A stretch of 64,000 nt of DNA from Bathymodiolus brooksi (Eukaryota; Mollusca; Bivalvia; Mytilida; Modiolidae), in contig OY804588.1 in the NCBI GenBank assembly GCA_963680875.1, positions 95,350,233 through 95,414,232 on the forward strand, written 5' to 3'. The notes under the pieces were generated by a model. That model was given only the letters and a program-made list of their open reading frames with translations. It had not been told where the DNA came from and searched no databases. The first letter of the stretch is position 1. The number at the start of each line of letters is the position of its first letter. Positions 51,738-61,100 of the stretch are shown here, in pieces. Position numbers and translations under genes: made by a program.

Positions 51738-52035
51738 AATAAAATTCTCTTTCCAAATTTAATTTGAGTTTTTTATACAAGAACATTTTACTATTTTCAT
51801 TAAAACTTTTGATTTTATTTTCGCACATTTGTTTATATTTGTTTTTTAATTCCCTTTTAATAAACGGTTTTAGTGACTTCACTTCCTTCAAATTTTTACA
51901 GTTGGAAGCTTTATCAAAAATGTTTTGGTCCGAAGTTATTTTTTTGACAAATGTAAACCATGAATAAGTGCCCTGTGAATCAAGAGATTTTGATAATATT
52001 AAAGCTTCTTTTAACAAAGGATTTACATTATCAGT
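51738..52035 (-). pseudogene. LINE ORF2 fragment downstream of the missing RT core
   Basis: Minus-strand reading NPLLKEALILSKSLDSQGTY...SWFTFVKKI...LKLNLEREFY resembles the region between the reverse-transcriptase domain and the C-terminal zinc knuckle in LINE ORF2 proteins. The open frame continues beyond 51738 toward 51553 only because it runs on into the inserted DNA; that tail is not LINE sequence. The start of this segment abuts the RT N-terminal fragment, so the RT catalytic core has been deleted. Confidence 0.65.
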
Positions 52036-52039
52036 GTGG

Positions 52040-52863
52040 AGCCGTTAAAGTTATATTACAACTGTACTTAATTACTTCATTTATTATTCCATCTGGTCCA
52101 CCAGTTTTACCGTTCTTCAATTTATTCAATACAAATTTTATTTCTTTTATTGTTATAGGGTCATCAGTTTCTGGATTAAAACATGTTTTTTTCCAAGACT
52201 TTGAAGTTTTTCATCAATTTGATTTTTGAAAGTTTCATTATTATTTTTACATCGTCCTTGATCTGTCACATGTTTAACAGTTTTTTCTATGCCATTAAAC
52301 AATTCCTTAAGTTCACTTGTTTAACAATTTTTTCTATGTCATTAAACAATTCCTTAAGTTCACTGTTTTGGTCCATTTTTTTATTATCAAGCGATTTTAA
52401 AATCTTTCAAAATTCTGCTGGTTTTTTTTCCATACTGTCTGAGAGTTGATCAAATATATGTTGTTTATAAGCATATTTTTTTTTGTTTAACAATTTTCCT
52501 AAAACATTTTAACTGATAAAAATATTTTTGTTTTAGCTATGGATCTTTTCTTAACTGTTTTCCTATAAAATTTAATGATTTCTTTTGTTCATATACTGAT
52601 TTATCAGACCATTTTTGCCTAAATTTCCTTTCTTTGCTTTTTTTCTTAACATGTATGAATTTACACGATTTATTTGCAATATCTTCAAAAACCAAATTTA
52701 ATTCTTCCGTAGCAGTGTCTATACCATATTGATCTTCAGCAAAGTTTTTGATTTCAAAATTTATGATTTTATTTTTCACATTTTCCTCTGATAATGCCTC
52801 TATGATCTTCAGTTTAGATTCACTAGTCCATCGGTAACCTTTATTTTCTCTCCCGTTTGTCAT
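52040..52863 (-). pseudogene. LINE linker and N-terminal part of reverse transcriptase, broken
   Basis: The minus strand from 52863 reads MTNGRENKGYRWTSESKLKI... (endonuclease-RT linker, frame open to 52537). It then shifts frame, has a stop after KKPAEF (52419-52421), contains a 47-bp tandem duplication, and ends with DPITIKEIKFVLNKLKNGKT followed by GGPDGIINEVIKYS at about 52056-52195. The L-K-x-G-K-x-x-G-P-D-G-I pattern is the conserved entry to the LINE reverse-transcriptase domain. The catalytic fingers and palm, including the aspartate box, are absent: the reading passes straight into a C-terminal segment. Confidence 0.82.
52271..52364. repeat. 47-bp tandem duplication within the LINE remnant
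   Basis: 52271-52317 and 52318-52364 are near-identical copies (TGTTTAACA.TTTTTTCTATG.CATTAAACAATTCC...) differing at two positions. The length breaks the LINE reading frame. Confidence 0.92.
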
Positions 52864-55605
52864 ACAATTACTATTATCTTGTGGTCCATCAGTAACCTTT
52901 ATTTTCTCTCCCGTTTGTCATACAATTACTATTATCTTGTGGTCCATCAGTAACCTTTATTTTCTCTCCCGTTTGTCATACAATTACTATTATCTTGTGG
53001 TCCATCAGTAACCTTTATTTTCTCTCCCGTTTGTCATACAATTACTATTATCTTGTGGTCCATCAGTAACCTTTATTTTCTCTCCCGTTTGTCATACAAT
53101 TACTATTATCTTGTGGTCCATCAGTAACCTTTATTTTCTCTCCCGTTTGTCATACAATTACTATTATCTTGTGGTCCATCAGTAACCTTTATTTTCTCTC
53201 CCGTTTGTCATACAATTACTATTATCTTGTGGTCCATCAGTAACCTTTATTTTCTCTCCCGTTTGTCATAAAATTACTATTATCTTGTGGTCCATCAGTA
53301 ACCTTTATTTTCTCTCCCGTTTGTCATACAATTACTATTATCTTGTGGTCCATCAGTAACCTTTATTTTCTCTTCCGTTTGTCATACAATTACTATTATC
53401 TTGTGGTCCATCAGTAACCTTTATTTTCTCTCCCGTTTGTCATACAATTACTATTATCTTGTGGTCCATCAGTAACCTTTATTTTCTCTCCCGTTTGTCA
53501 TACAATTACTATTATCTTGTGGTCCATCAGTAACCTTTATTTTCTCTCCCGTTTGTCATACAATTACTATTATCTTGTGGTCCATCGGTAACCTTTATTT
53601 TCTCTCCCGTTTGTCATACAATTACTATTATCTTGTGGTCCATCGGTAACCTTTATTTTCTCTCCCGTTTGTCATACAATTACTATTATCTTGTGGTCCA
53701 TCGGTAACCTTTATTTTCTCTCCCGTTTGTCATACAATTACTATTATCTTGTGGTCCATCGGTAACCTTTATTTTCTCTCCCGTTTGTCATACAATTACT
53801 ATTATCTTGTGGTCCATCGGTAACCTTTATTTTCTCTCCCGTTTGTCATACAATTACTATTATCTTGTGGTCCATCGGTAACCTTTATTTTCTCTCCCGT
53901 TTGTCATACAATTACTATTATCTTGTGGTCCATCGGTAACCTTTATTTTCTCTCCCGTTTTTCATACAATTACTATTATCTTGTGGTCCATCGGTAACCT
54001 TTATTTTCTCTCACGTTTGTCATACAATTACTATTATCTTGTGGTCCATCAGTAACCTTTATTTTCTCTCCCGTTTGTCATACAATTACTATTATCTTGT
54101 GGTCCATCGGTAACCTTTATTTTCTCTCCCGTTTGTCATACAATTACTATTATCTTGTGGTCCATCAGTAACCTTTATTTTCTCTCCCGTTTGTCATACA
54201 ATTACTATTATCTTGTGGTCCATCAGTAACCTTTATTTTCTCTCCCGTTTGTCATACAATTACTATTATCTTGTGGTCCATCAGTAACCTTTATTTTCTC
54301 TCCCGTTTGTCATACAATTACTATTATCTTGTGGTCCATCAGTAACCTTTATTTTCTCTCCCGTTTGTCATACAATTACTATTATCTTGTGGTCCATCAG
54401 TAACCTTTATTTTCTCTCCCGTTTGTCATACAATTACTATTATCTTGTGGTCCATCAGTAACCTTTATTTTCTCTCTCGTTTGTCATACAATTACTATTA
54501 TCTTGTGGTCCATCGGTAACCTTTATTTTCTCTCCAGTTTGTCATACAATTACTATTATCTTGTGGTCCATCGGTAACCTTTATTTTCTCTCCCGTTTGT
54601 CATACAATTACTATTATCTTGTGGTCCATCGGTAACCTTTATTTTCTCTCCCGTTTGTCATACAATTACTATTATCTTGTGGTCCATCAGTAACCTTTAT
54701 TTTCTCTCCCGTTTGTCATACAATTACTATTATCTTGTGGTCCATCAGTAACCTTTATTTTCTCTCCCGTTTGTCATACAATTACTATTATCTTGTGGTC
54801 CATCGGTAACCTTTATTTTCTCTCCCGTTTGTCATACAATTACTATTATCTTGTGGTCCATCGGTAACCTTTATTTTCTCTCCCGTTTGTCATACAATTA
54901 CTATTATCTTGTGGTCCATCGGTAACCTTTATTTTCTCTCCCGTTTGTCATACAATTACTATTATCTTGTGGTCCATCGGTAACCTTTATTTTCTCTCCC
55001 GTTTGTCATACAATTACTATTATCTTGTGGTCCATCGGTAACCTTTATTTTCTCTCCCGTTTGTCATACAATTACTATTATCTTGTGGTCCATCGGTAAC
55101 CTTTATTTTCTCTCACGTTTGTCATACAATTACTATTATCTTGTGGTCCATCAGTAACCTTTATTTTCTCTCCCGTTTGTCATACAATTACTATTATCTT
55201 GTGGTCCATCGGTAACCTTTATTTTCTCTCCCGTTTGTCATACAATTACTATTATCTTGTGGTCCATCAGTAACCTTTATTTTCTCTCCCGTTTGTCATA
55301 CAATTACTATTATCTTGTGGTCCATCAGTAACCTTTATTTTCTCTCCCGTTTGTCATAAAATTACTATTATCTTGTGGTCCATCAGTAACCTTTATTTTC
55401 TCTCCCGTTTGTCATACAATTACTATTATCTTGTGGTCCATCGGTAACCTTTATTTTCTCTCCCGTTTGTCATACAATTACTATTATCTTGTGGTCCATC
55501 AGTAACCTTTATTTTCTCTCCCGTTTGTCATACAATTACTATTATCTTGTGGTCCATCAGTAACCTTTATTTTCTCTCCCGTTTGTCATAAAATTACTAT
55601 TATCT
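52845..55605. repeat. 58-bp minisatellite grown from LINE coding sequence (intron 1)
   Basis: About 47 copies of a 58-bp unit with TTTATTTTCTCTCCCGTTTG, TCATACAATTACTATTATCT, and TGTGGTCCATC(A/G)GTAACC. The minus strand of one unit spells the LINE endonuclease-linker codons QDNSN(F/C)MTNGRENKGY(R)W. The outermost unit on the endonuclease side (near 55590) keeps the ancestral phenylalanine codon (CATAAAATT); most inner units have CATACAATT. As 58 is not a multiple of 3, the array destroys the LINE frame. The CATC(A/G)GT variant occurs in long blocks, showing stepwise amplification. Confidence 0.96.
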
Positions 55606-56205
55606 TGTGTTATGTTACATTTTATTATCAGTTTAATTTGAGAATGATCCGAAAGAAAATTAAAATCTTGAGTGGTGAAAAATAGAACTGAGGACAGAAG
55701 ACTATCACTAACAATAGAATAATCAACTACTACTACAGCCATTAGCTGTCAAACAAGTCAAATAACCTAGTGAGTCACCCACATATCTACCATTCAAAAT
55801 TCTAAGTTTTGATGCTATGCACAAATGTAAAAGGTTTCTTTCCTTGTGCATTACAGTTTTGATCTTGGTTAATTCTTTTTAATATTTGATCCACTGAATA
55901 ATTTCTAGGAAGAATATAATTATCTGAAAAATTATTCAAATCTGTGGAATCATTCAATATATAATGAGGACTTTGGCCAGTTCGAGAGTTAAAATCGCCT
56001 ATCAAGAGAATGTTTCCTTGGTTTGCAAAAATACTTACTTCATTCTCTAGTAAAGCAAAATCATTATCATAGTGCACAGCTATGACATGTGGAATATAAA
56101 CAGCGCATACAAATAAATCATGTTCAAAGTCAAAGAATGATTTATCTAGTTTCAACCAAAGTCTATTTTCAGATTTAGAACCATAATTAACAATGGTGCT
56201 TCATT
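55590..56205 (-). pseudogene. LINE APE-type endonuclease domain, frameshifted and 5'-truncated
   Basis: On the minus strand, SENRLWLKLDKSFF...VYIPHV...ILLIGDFNSRTG is the middle of an exonuclease-endonuclease-phosphatase (APE-like) domain, with the catalytic D and N of the GDFN motif. Farther on, LRILNGRYVGDSLGYLTC and DYSIVSDSLL...FNFLSDHSQI give the end of the domain with the catalytic SDH. The three pieces lie in different frames: one shift near 55835 and one near 55748 in an AGTAGTAGT run. The N-terminal third of the domain is missing at about 56205, as expected for incomplete reverse transcription. The clade is not certain. The insertion has the same orientation as the host gene. Confidence 0.87.
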
Positions 56206-56270
56206 AATAATCTAATATTTAATTAATTTTTTTTTAAATGGAGCTATTAAAACGTTCCATTATCATAAAC

Positions 56271-56594
56271 TGATCGTATGGTAGTTGGATTTACAACTAC
56301 TTATGCAATCAGTGCCTATCACCACTAACGTGGCCGTGATCGCATGGTAGTTGGATTTTACAACTACCTATATGCAATCAGTGCCTATCACCACTGATGT
56401 TGTGAGTTTGAATCTCGACCAGGGCAAGGTGTACAACATTATGTGATAAAGTTTGTCAGTGACTTGCGACTTGTAGGTGGTTTTCTATGGGTACTCTGGT
56501 TTCATCCACCAATAAAACTGACCGCCACGATATAACTGAAATATTGTTGAAAGTGGTGTTAAACACCATGAACCAATCCAATCAAACCAATCAT
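56271..56594 (+). mobile_element. tRNA-derived SINE with a duplicated 5' head
   Basis: From 56337 the element shows a tRNA-like head (GATCGCATGGTAGTTGG as A box, GAGTTTGAATCTCGACC as B box), a body with GTGACTTGCGACTTG, and the end ACTGACCGCCACGATATAAC then TGAAATATTGTTGAAAGTGG followed by a short ATCAAACCAATC tail. This architecture is widespread in molluscan genomes. The first 66 bases are present twice (56271-56336 and 56337-56402). Its tail end is about 50 bp from the exon 1 donor of the SLC44-like gene, on the opposite strand. Confidence 0.87.
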
Positions 56595-56643
56595 TTGTAA
56601 TCTAAATCCTCTTCCTGATATCTGGTAAAATATCATCCCTTAC

Positions 56644-56683
56644 CGTTCCATTCCCCATCTACAGTTTTCTTTTCACCATCCAT
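56644..56683 (-). CDS. SLC44A: SLC44/CTL choline-transporter-like gene, coding exon 1 (start codon)
   Basis: This is the first coding exon of a choline-transporter-like (SLC44 family) membrane protein. On the minus strand it reads ATG plus 12 codons, MDGEKKTVDGEWN, and one further base (G) before a donor G|GTAAGG. That base joins the first two bases of exon 2 to make a glycine codon, giving ...EWNGTPLKYD, which matches the family's short cytosolic N-terminus. The start is supported by A at -3 and G at +4 and by an in-frame TGA 18 bases upstream of the ATG. Family members usually begin with a short, poorly conserved, charged tail like this one, so the exon is identified by phase and position rather than by its own sequence. 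Non-coding exons further upstream cannot be excluded. Intron 1 (49484-56643, 7160 bp) follows and holds a SINE and a broken LINE. Confidence 0.85.
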
Positions 56684-56975
56684 AGTCCAAACAATATTTC
56701 AATATCGTCCAAACAAAAATATTTAAAATTCACAACAATTAACTAGAATTTATGTGATTACAAAAATAAATTTATTGTTAATGTTAACTGACAAAAACAA
56801 AACGGAAATTGATTTGATCAAATTGCTTACTTATTTCCGAATTTTGACATAAAAAATAACGCACACTTCATCACAAGTGATATTTTCCTGTTTAAAGACA
56901 TCTTACATGTCAGTTTTTATTTGTTTCCTTTGAATATAGTTACTGGATTTAAGTAGGATGACGATTATTGGCAAA
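56684..56975. promoter_or_regulatory. 5' leader and proximal upstream region of the SLC44-like gene
   Basis: Upstream (rightward) of the start codon. An in-frame stop lies 18 bases before the ATG. The leader has a short direct repeat, GTCCAAACAA at 56685 and 56707. No TATA box or initiator can be assigned with confidence, and the transcription start may lie on a further non-coding exon. Confidence 0.35.
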
Positions 56976-57120
56976 GAACATCAACTTTCAAAAAGATCAA
57001 AAGACACTGACCACTGTATTTAAATGGAGTAAGAGGCCAATGGCTGATTCCCGGAACATCAACTTTCAAAAAGATCAAAAAACATTGACCACTGCAATTA
57101 AAACGGAATAAGGGGCCACT
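56976..57120. repeat. 78-bp direct duplication
   Basis: GAACATCAACTTTCAAAAAG begins at 56976 and again at 57054, each followed by similar sequence (GACCACTG, AAGAGGCCA or AAGGGGCCA), over about 66 bases with roughly ten differences. It is an old tandem duplication. Confidence 0.85.
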
Positions 57121-57185
57121 AGAGGGGAAATTATTTTGTTAGATTCAGGTAAACTCAGGGAAATCATCAGATTTCAATTAGCTAT

Positions 57186-57366
57186 AGTCAAACCTGACCA
57201 TGCAGTCACCTATATTAAGCAGTCACCTGTATGAAAAGGTAATCTTTTTTCTTGTCCTGTCATAGAAAATTTCATATAAACTGAGCCTCTTTTAAGCGGC
57301 ACCTGTCTTATATGGCCACTTTTTGTTTTTCCCAGAGGTGACCTCTTAATACAGGTTTCAATGTAT
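57186..57366. mobile_element. Probable non-autonomous DNA element (CCTGTATTAAG family)
   Basis: The left side TCAAACCTGACCATGCAGTC and the right side CTCTTAATACAGGTTTCAAT are partly inverted copies. Inside are further degenerate copies (TTAAGCAGTCACCTGTAT, TTTTAAGCGGCACCTGTCTT). I recognise this pattern as a dispersed repeat common in marine invertebrates, but the family name and exact ends are not established here. Confidence 0.45.
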
Positions 57367-57559
57367 TTCCCCAATTTACTTTTGGATTAAAAATCAAAAT
57401 GAGAAAAAGTTTCATTAATATTTCCTTTTCTTAAAAAAAAGTATTATGTACTATTACATATAATTGTAAATTATTATACCTCACATAATAAAGAACCAAT
57501 TCTATTGGTTAAAAGATAATCACATGACATAACTTAATCTGGATATCTTTGCTTCTAAT

Positions 57560-57830
57560 CGCCGCCAACGGTGAATAACATCAAGAATTACACACATCCA
57601 TTGAATAACCCTATTATTTAACTGTGAATAACCCTCGAAAATTACAACGTCCAGTGAATAACCCTAATGCAATAATACTTTAACAATTCAAATATTAAGC
57701 AGTATATTTCAACTGTTTGTTCGGTATAATAAAACAGTTACGGCCCTCTGAATCGGTGAATATCCAAATTTGTCAAGCCCACTAGGGTTATTTCCCCGAG
57801 GGCTATTACCTCTTCCGAGCCATAATTGTA
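57560..57830. repeat. GTGAATAACCCT-motif repeat region
   Basis: GTGAATAAC(CCT) or a close form occurs at about 57572, 57600, 57622 and 57653, and an inverted form AGGGTTATT...GAGGGCTATTACC is at 57784-57811. This looks like the worn ends of a small transposon. No coding capacity. Confidence 0.4.
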
Positions 57831-57956
57831 TATAAACACATTTAATCATCATGAGCGTAACATAATATGTAAGTTATATTGGTCATATCAACAGTTACAT
57901 GTAGACATAAAAATGTAATTTATATTTTCTTTTCTTGTAATAAGTAAGCAATATTA

Positions 57957-57999
57957 CATATATATATATATTGCAATTTAGAGATACATATATATATGA
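57957..57999. repeat. TA microsatellite
   Basis: Two short TA runs (about 57959-57971 and 57988-57997) separated by TTGCAATTTAGAGATACA. Confidence 0.8.
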
Positions 58000-58008
58000 T
58001 AGACTCAG

Positions 58009-58162
58009 ATCGACGTCCAGTCTCTAATCGACGTTCACTCCTCAAATCGGTGTCCAATGACGTCATTATCACCGTCCGATTTAAGAGTCTTCTCAAATCG
58101 GCGCCCTTTCCAAATTCTCATATCTATGACGGATTAAATTTATTGCTATCAAATCGACGTCC
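58009..58162. repeat. Cluster of ATCGACGTCC-type motifs
   Basis: Five related decamers: ATCGACGTCC (58009), ATCGACGTTC (58027), ATCGGTGTCC (58046), ATCGGCGCCC (58097) and ATCGACGTCC (58153), several preceded by CTCAA. A TGACGTCA palindrome follows the third. The same arrangement (CTCAAATCGACGTTCAATGA) occurs in the intron 1 insertion at 50654-50673. Confidence 0.7.
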
Positions 58163-58190
58163 TTTTCAGAGCTAAGATCTGTATGTGTTT

Positions 58191-61100
58191 TTACCTTGTC
58201 ACATGATGGGTGTTTGTGAAGTTTGTACATCTACCTTGTCACATGATGGGTGTTTGTCAAGTTTGTACATCTACCTTGTCACATGATGGGTGTTTGTCAA
58301 GTTTGTACATCTACCTTGTCACATGATGGGCGTTTGTCAAGTTTGTACATCTACCTTGTCACATGATGGGCGTTTGTCAAGTTTGTACATCTACATGATG
58401 GGCTTTTGTCAAGTTTGTACATCTACCTTGTCACATGATGGGCGTTTGTCAAGTTTGTTCATCTACCTTGTCACATGATGGGCGTTTGTCAAGTTTGTAC
58501 ATCTACCTTGTCACATGATGGGTGTTTGTCAAGTTTGTACATCTACCTTGTCACATGATGGGTGTTTGTCAAGTTTGTACATCTACCTTGTCACATGATG
58601 GGTGTTTGTCAAGTTTGTACATCTACCTTGTCACATGATGGGTGTTTGTCAAGTTTGTACATCTACCTTGTCACATGATGGGTGTTTGTCAAGTTTGTAC
58701 ATCTACCTGGTCACATGATGGGTGTTTGTCAAGATTGTACATCTACCTTGTCACATGATGGGTGTTTGTCAAGTTTGTACATCTACCTTGTCACGTGATG
58801 GGCGTTTGTCAAGTTTGTACATCTACCTTGTCACGTGATGGGCGTTTGTCAAGTTTGTACATCTACCTTGTCACATGATGGGCGTTTTTCAAGTTTGTAC
58901 ATCTACATTGTCACATGATGGGCGTTTGTCAAGTTTGTGCATCTACCTTGTCATATAATGGGCGTTTGTCAAGTTTGTACATCTACCTTGTCACATGATG
59001 GGCGTTTGTCAAGTTTGTACATCTACCTTGTCACATGATGGGCGTTTGTCAAGTTTGTACATCTACCTTGTCACATGATGGGTGTTTGTCAAGTTTGTAC
59101 ATCTACCTTGTCACATGATGGGTGTTTGTCAAGTTTGTACATCTACCTTGTCACATGATGGGTGTTTGTCAAGTTTGTACATCTACCTTGTCACATGATG
59201 GGTGTTTGTCAAGTTTGTACATCTACCTTGTCACATGATGGGTGTTTGTCAAGTTTGTACATCTACCTTGTCACATGATGGGTGTTTGTCAAGTTTGTAC
59301 ATCTACCTTGTCACATGATGGGTGTTTGTCAAGTTTGTACATCTACCTTGTCACATGATGGGTGTTTGTCAAGTTTGTACATCTACCTTGTCACATGATG
59401 GGTGTTTGTCAAGTTTGTACATCTACCTTGTCACATGATGGGTGTTTGTCAAGTTTGTACATCTACCTTGTCACATGATGGGTGTTTGTCAAGTTTGTAC
59501 ATCTACCTTGTCACATGATGGGCGTTTGTCAAGTTTGTACATCTACCTTGTCACACGATGGGCGTTTATCAAGTTTGTACATCTACCTTGTCACATGATG
59601 GGCGTTTGTCAAGTTTGTACATCTACCTTGTCACATGATGGGCGTTTGTCAAGTTTGTACATCTACCTTGTCACATGATGGGTGTTTGTCAAGTTTGTAC
59701 ATCTACCTTGTCACATGATGGGTGTTTGTCAAGTTTGTACATCTACCTTGTCACATGATGGGTGTTTGTCAAGTTTGTACATCTACCTTGTCACATGATG
59801 GGTGTTTGTCAAGTTTGTACATCTGCCTTGTCACATGATGGGCGTTTGTCAAGTTTGTACATCTACCTTGTCACATGATGGGCGTTTGTCAAGTTTGTAC
59901 ATTTACCTTGTCACATGATGGGCGTTTGTCAAGTTTGTACATCTACATTGTCACACGATGGGCGTTTGTCAAGTTTGTACATCTACCTTGTCACATGATG
60001 GGCGTTTGTCAAGTTTGTACATCTACCTTGTCACATGATGGGCGTTTGTCAAGTTTGTACATCTACCTTGTCACATGATGGGCGTTTGTCAAGTTTGTAC
60101 ATCTACCTTGTCACATGATGGGTGTTTGTCAAGTTTGTACATCTACCTTGTCACATGATGGGTGTTTGTCAAGTTTGTACATCTACCTTGTCACATGATG
60201 GGTGTTTGTCAAGTTTGTACATCTACCTTGTCACATGATGGGTGTTTGTCAAGTTTGTACATCTACCTTGTCACATGATGGGTGTTTGTCAAGTTTGTAC
60301 ATCTACCTGTCACATGATGGGTGTTTGTCAAGTTTGTACATCTACCTTGTCACATGATGGGCGTTTGTCAAGTTTGTACATCTACCTTGTCACATGATGG
60401 GCGTTTATCAAGTTTGTACATCTACCTTGTCACATGATGGGCGTTTGTCAAGTTTGTACATCTACCTTGTCACATGATGGGCGTTTGTCAAGTTTGTACA
60501 TCTACCTTGTCACATGATGGGTGTTTGTCAAGTTTGTACATCTACCTTGTCACATGATGGGTGTTTGTCAAGTTTGTACATCTACCTTGTCACATGATGG
60601 GCGTTTGTCAAGTTTGTACATCTACCTTGTCACATGATGGGCGTTTGTCAAGTTTGTACATCTACCTTGTCACATGATGGGCGTTTGTCAAGTTTGTTCA
60701 TCTACCTTGTCACATGATGGGCGTTTGTCAAGTTTGTACATCTACCTTGTCACATGATGGGTGTTTGTCAAGTTTGTACATCTACCTTGTCACATGATGG
60801 GTGTTTGTCAAGTTTGTACATCTACCTTGTCACATGATGGGTGTTTGTCAAGTTTGTACATCTACCTTGTCACATGATGGGTGTTTGTCAAGTTTGTACA
60901 TCTACCTTGTCACATGATGGGTGTTTGTCAAGTTTGTACATCTACCTTGTCACATGATGGGTGTTTGTCAAGATTGTACATCTACCTTGTCACATGATGG
61001 GTGTTTGTCAAGTTTGTACATCTACCTTGTCACGTGATGGGCGTTTGTCAAGTTTGTACATCTACCTTGTCACGTGATGGGCGTTTGTCAAGTTTGTACA

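Larger units (their letters stand above)
1..56683 (-). other. SLC44A: Span of the SLC44-like gene from start codon to window edge (partial)
   Basis: Four coding exons (242 coding bases, about 80 residues) are spread over at least 32.3 kb, from 56683 down to 24334, and the gene continues left beyond base 1. The introns are 7160, 18956, 5992 and at least 24333 bp. Each holds its own minisatellite: 58-bp, 35-bp, 39-bp and about 29-bp units respectively. The continuity of reading phase (1/2, 2/1, 1/2) across three introns shows the gene is likely intact here despite the repeat load. Expression cannot be judged from sequence. Confidence 0.85.
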
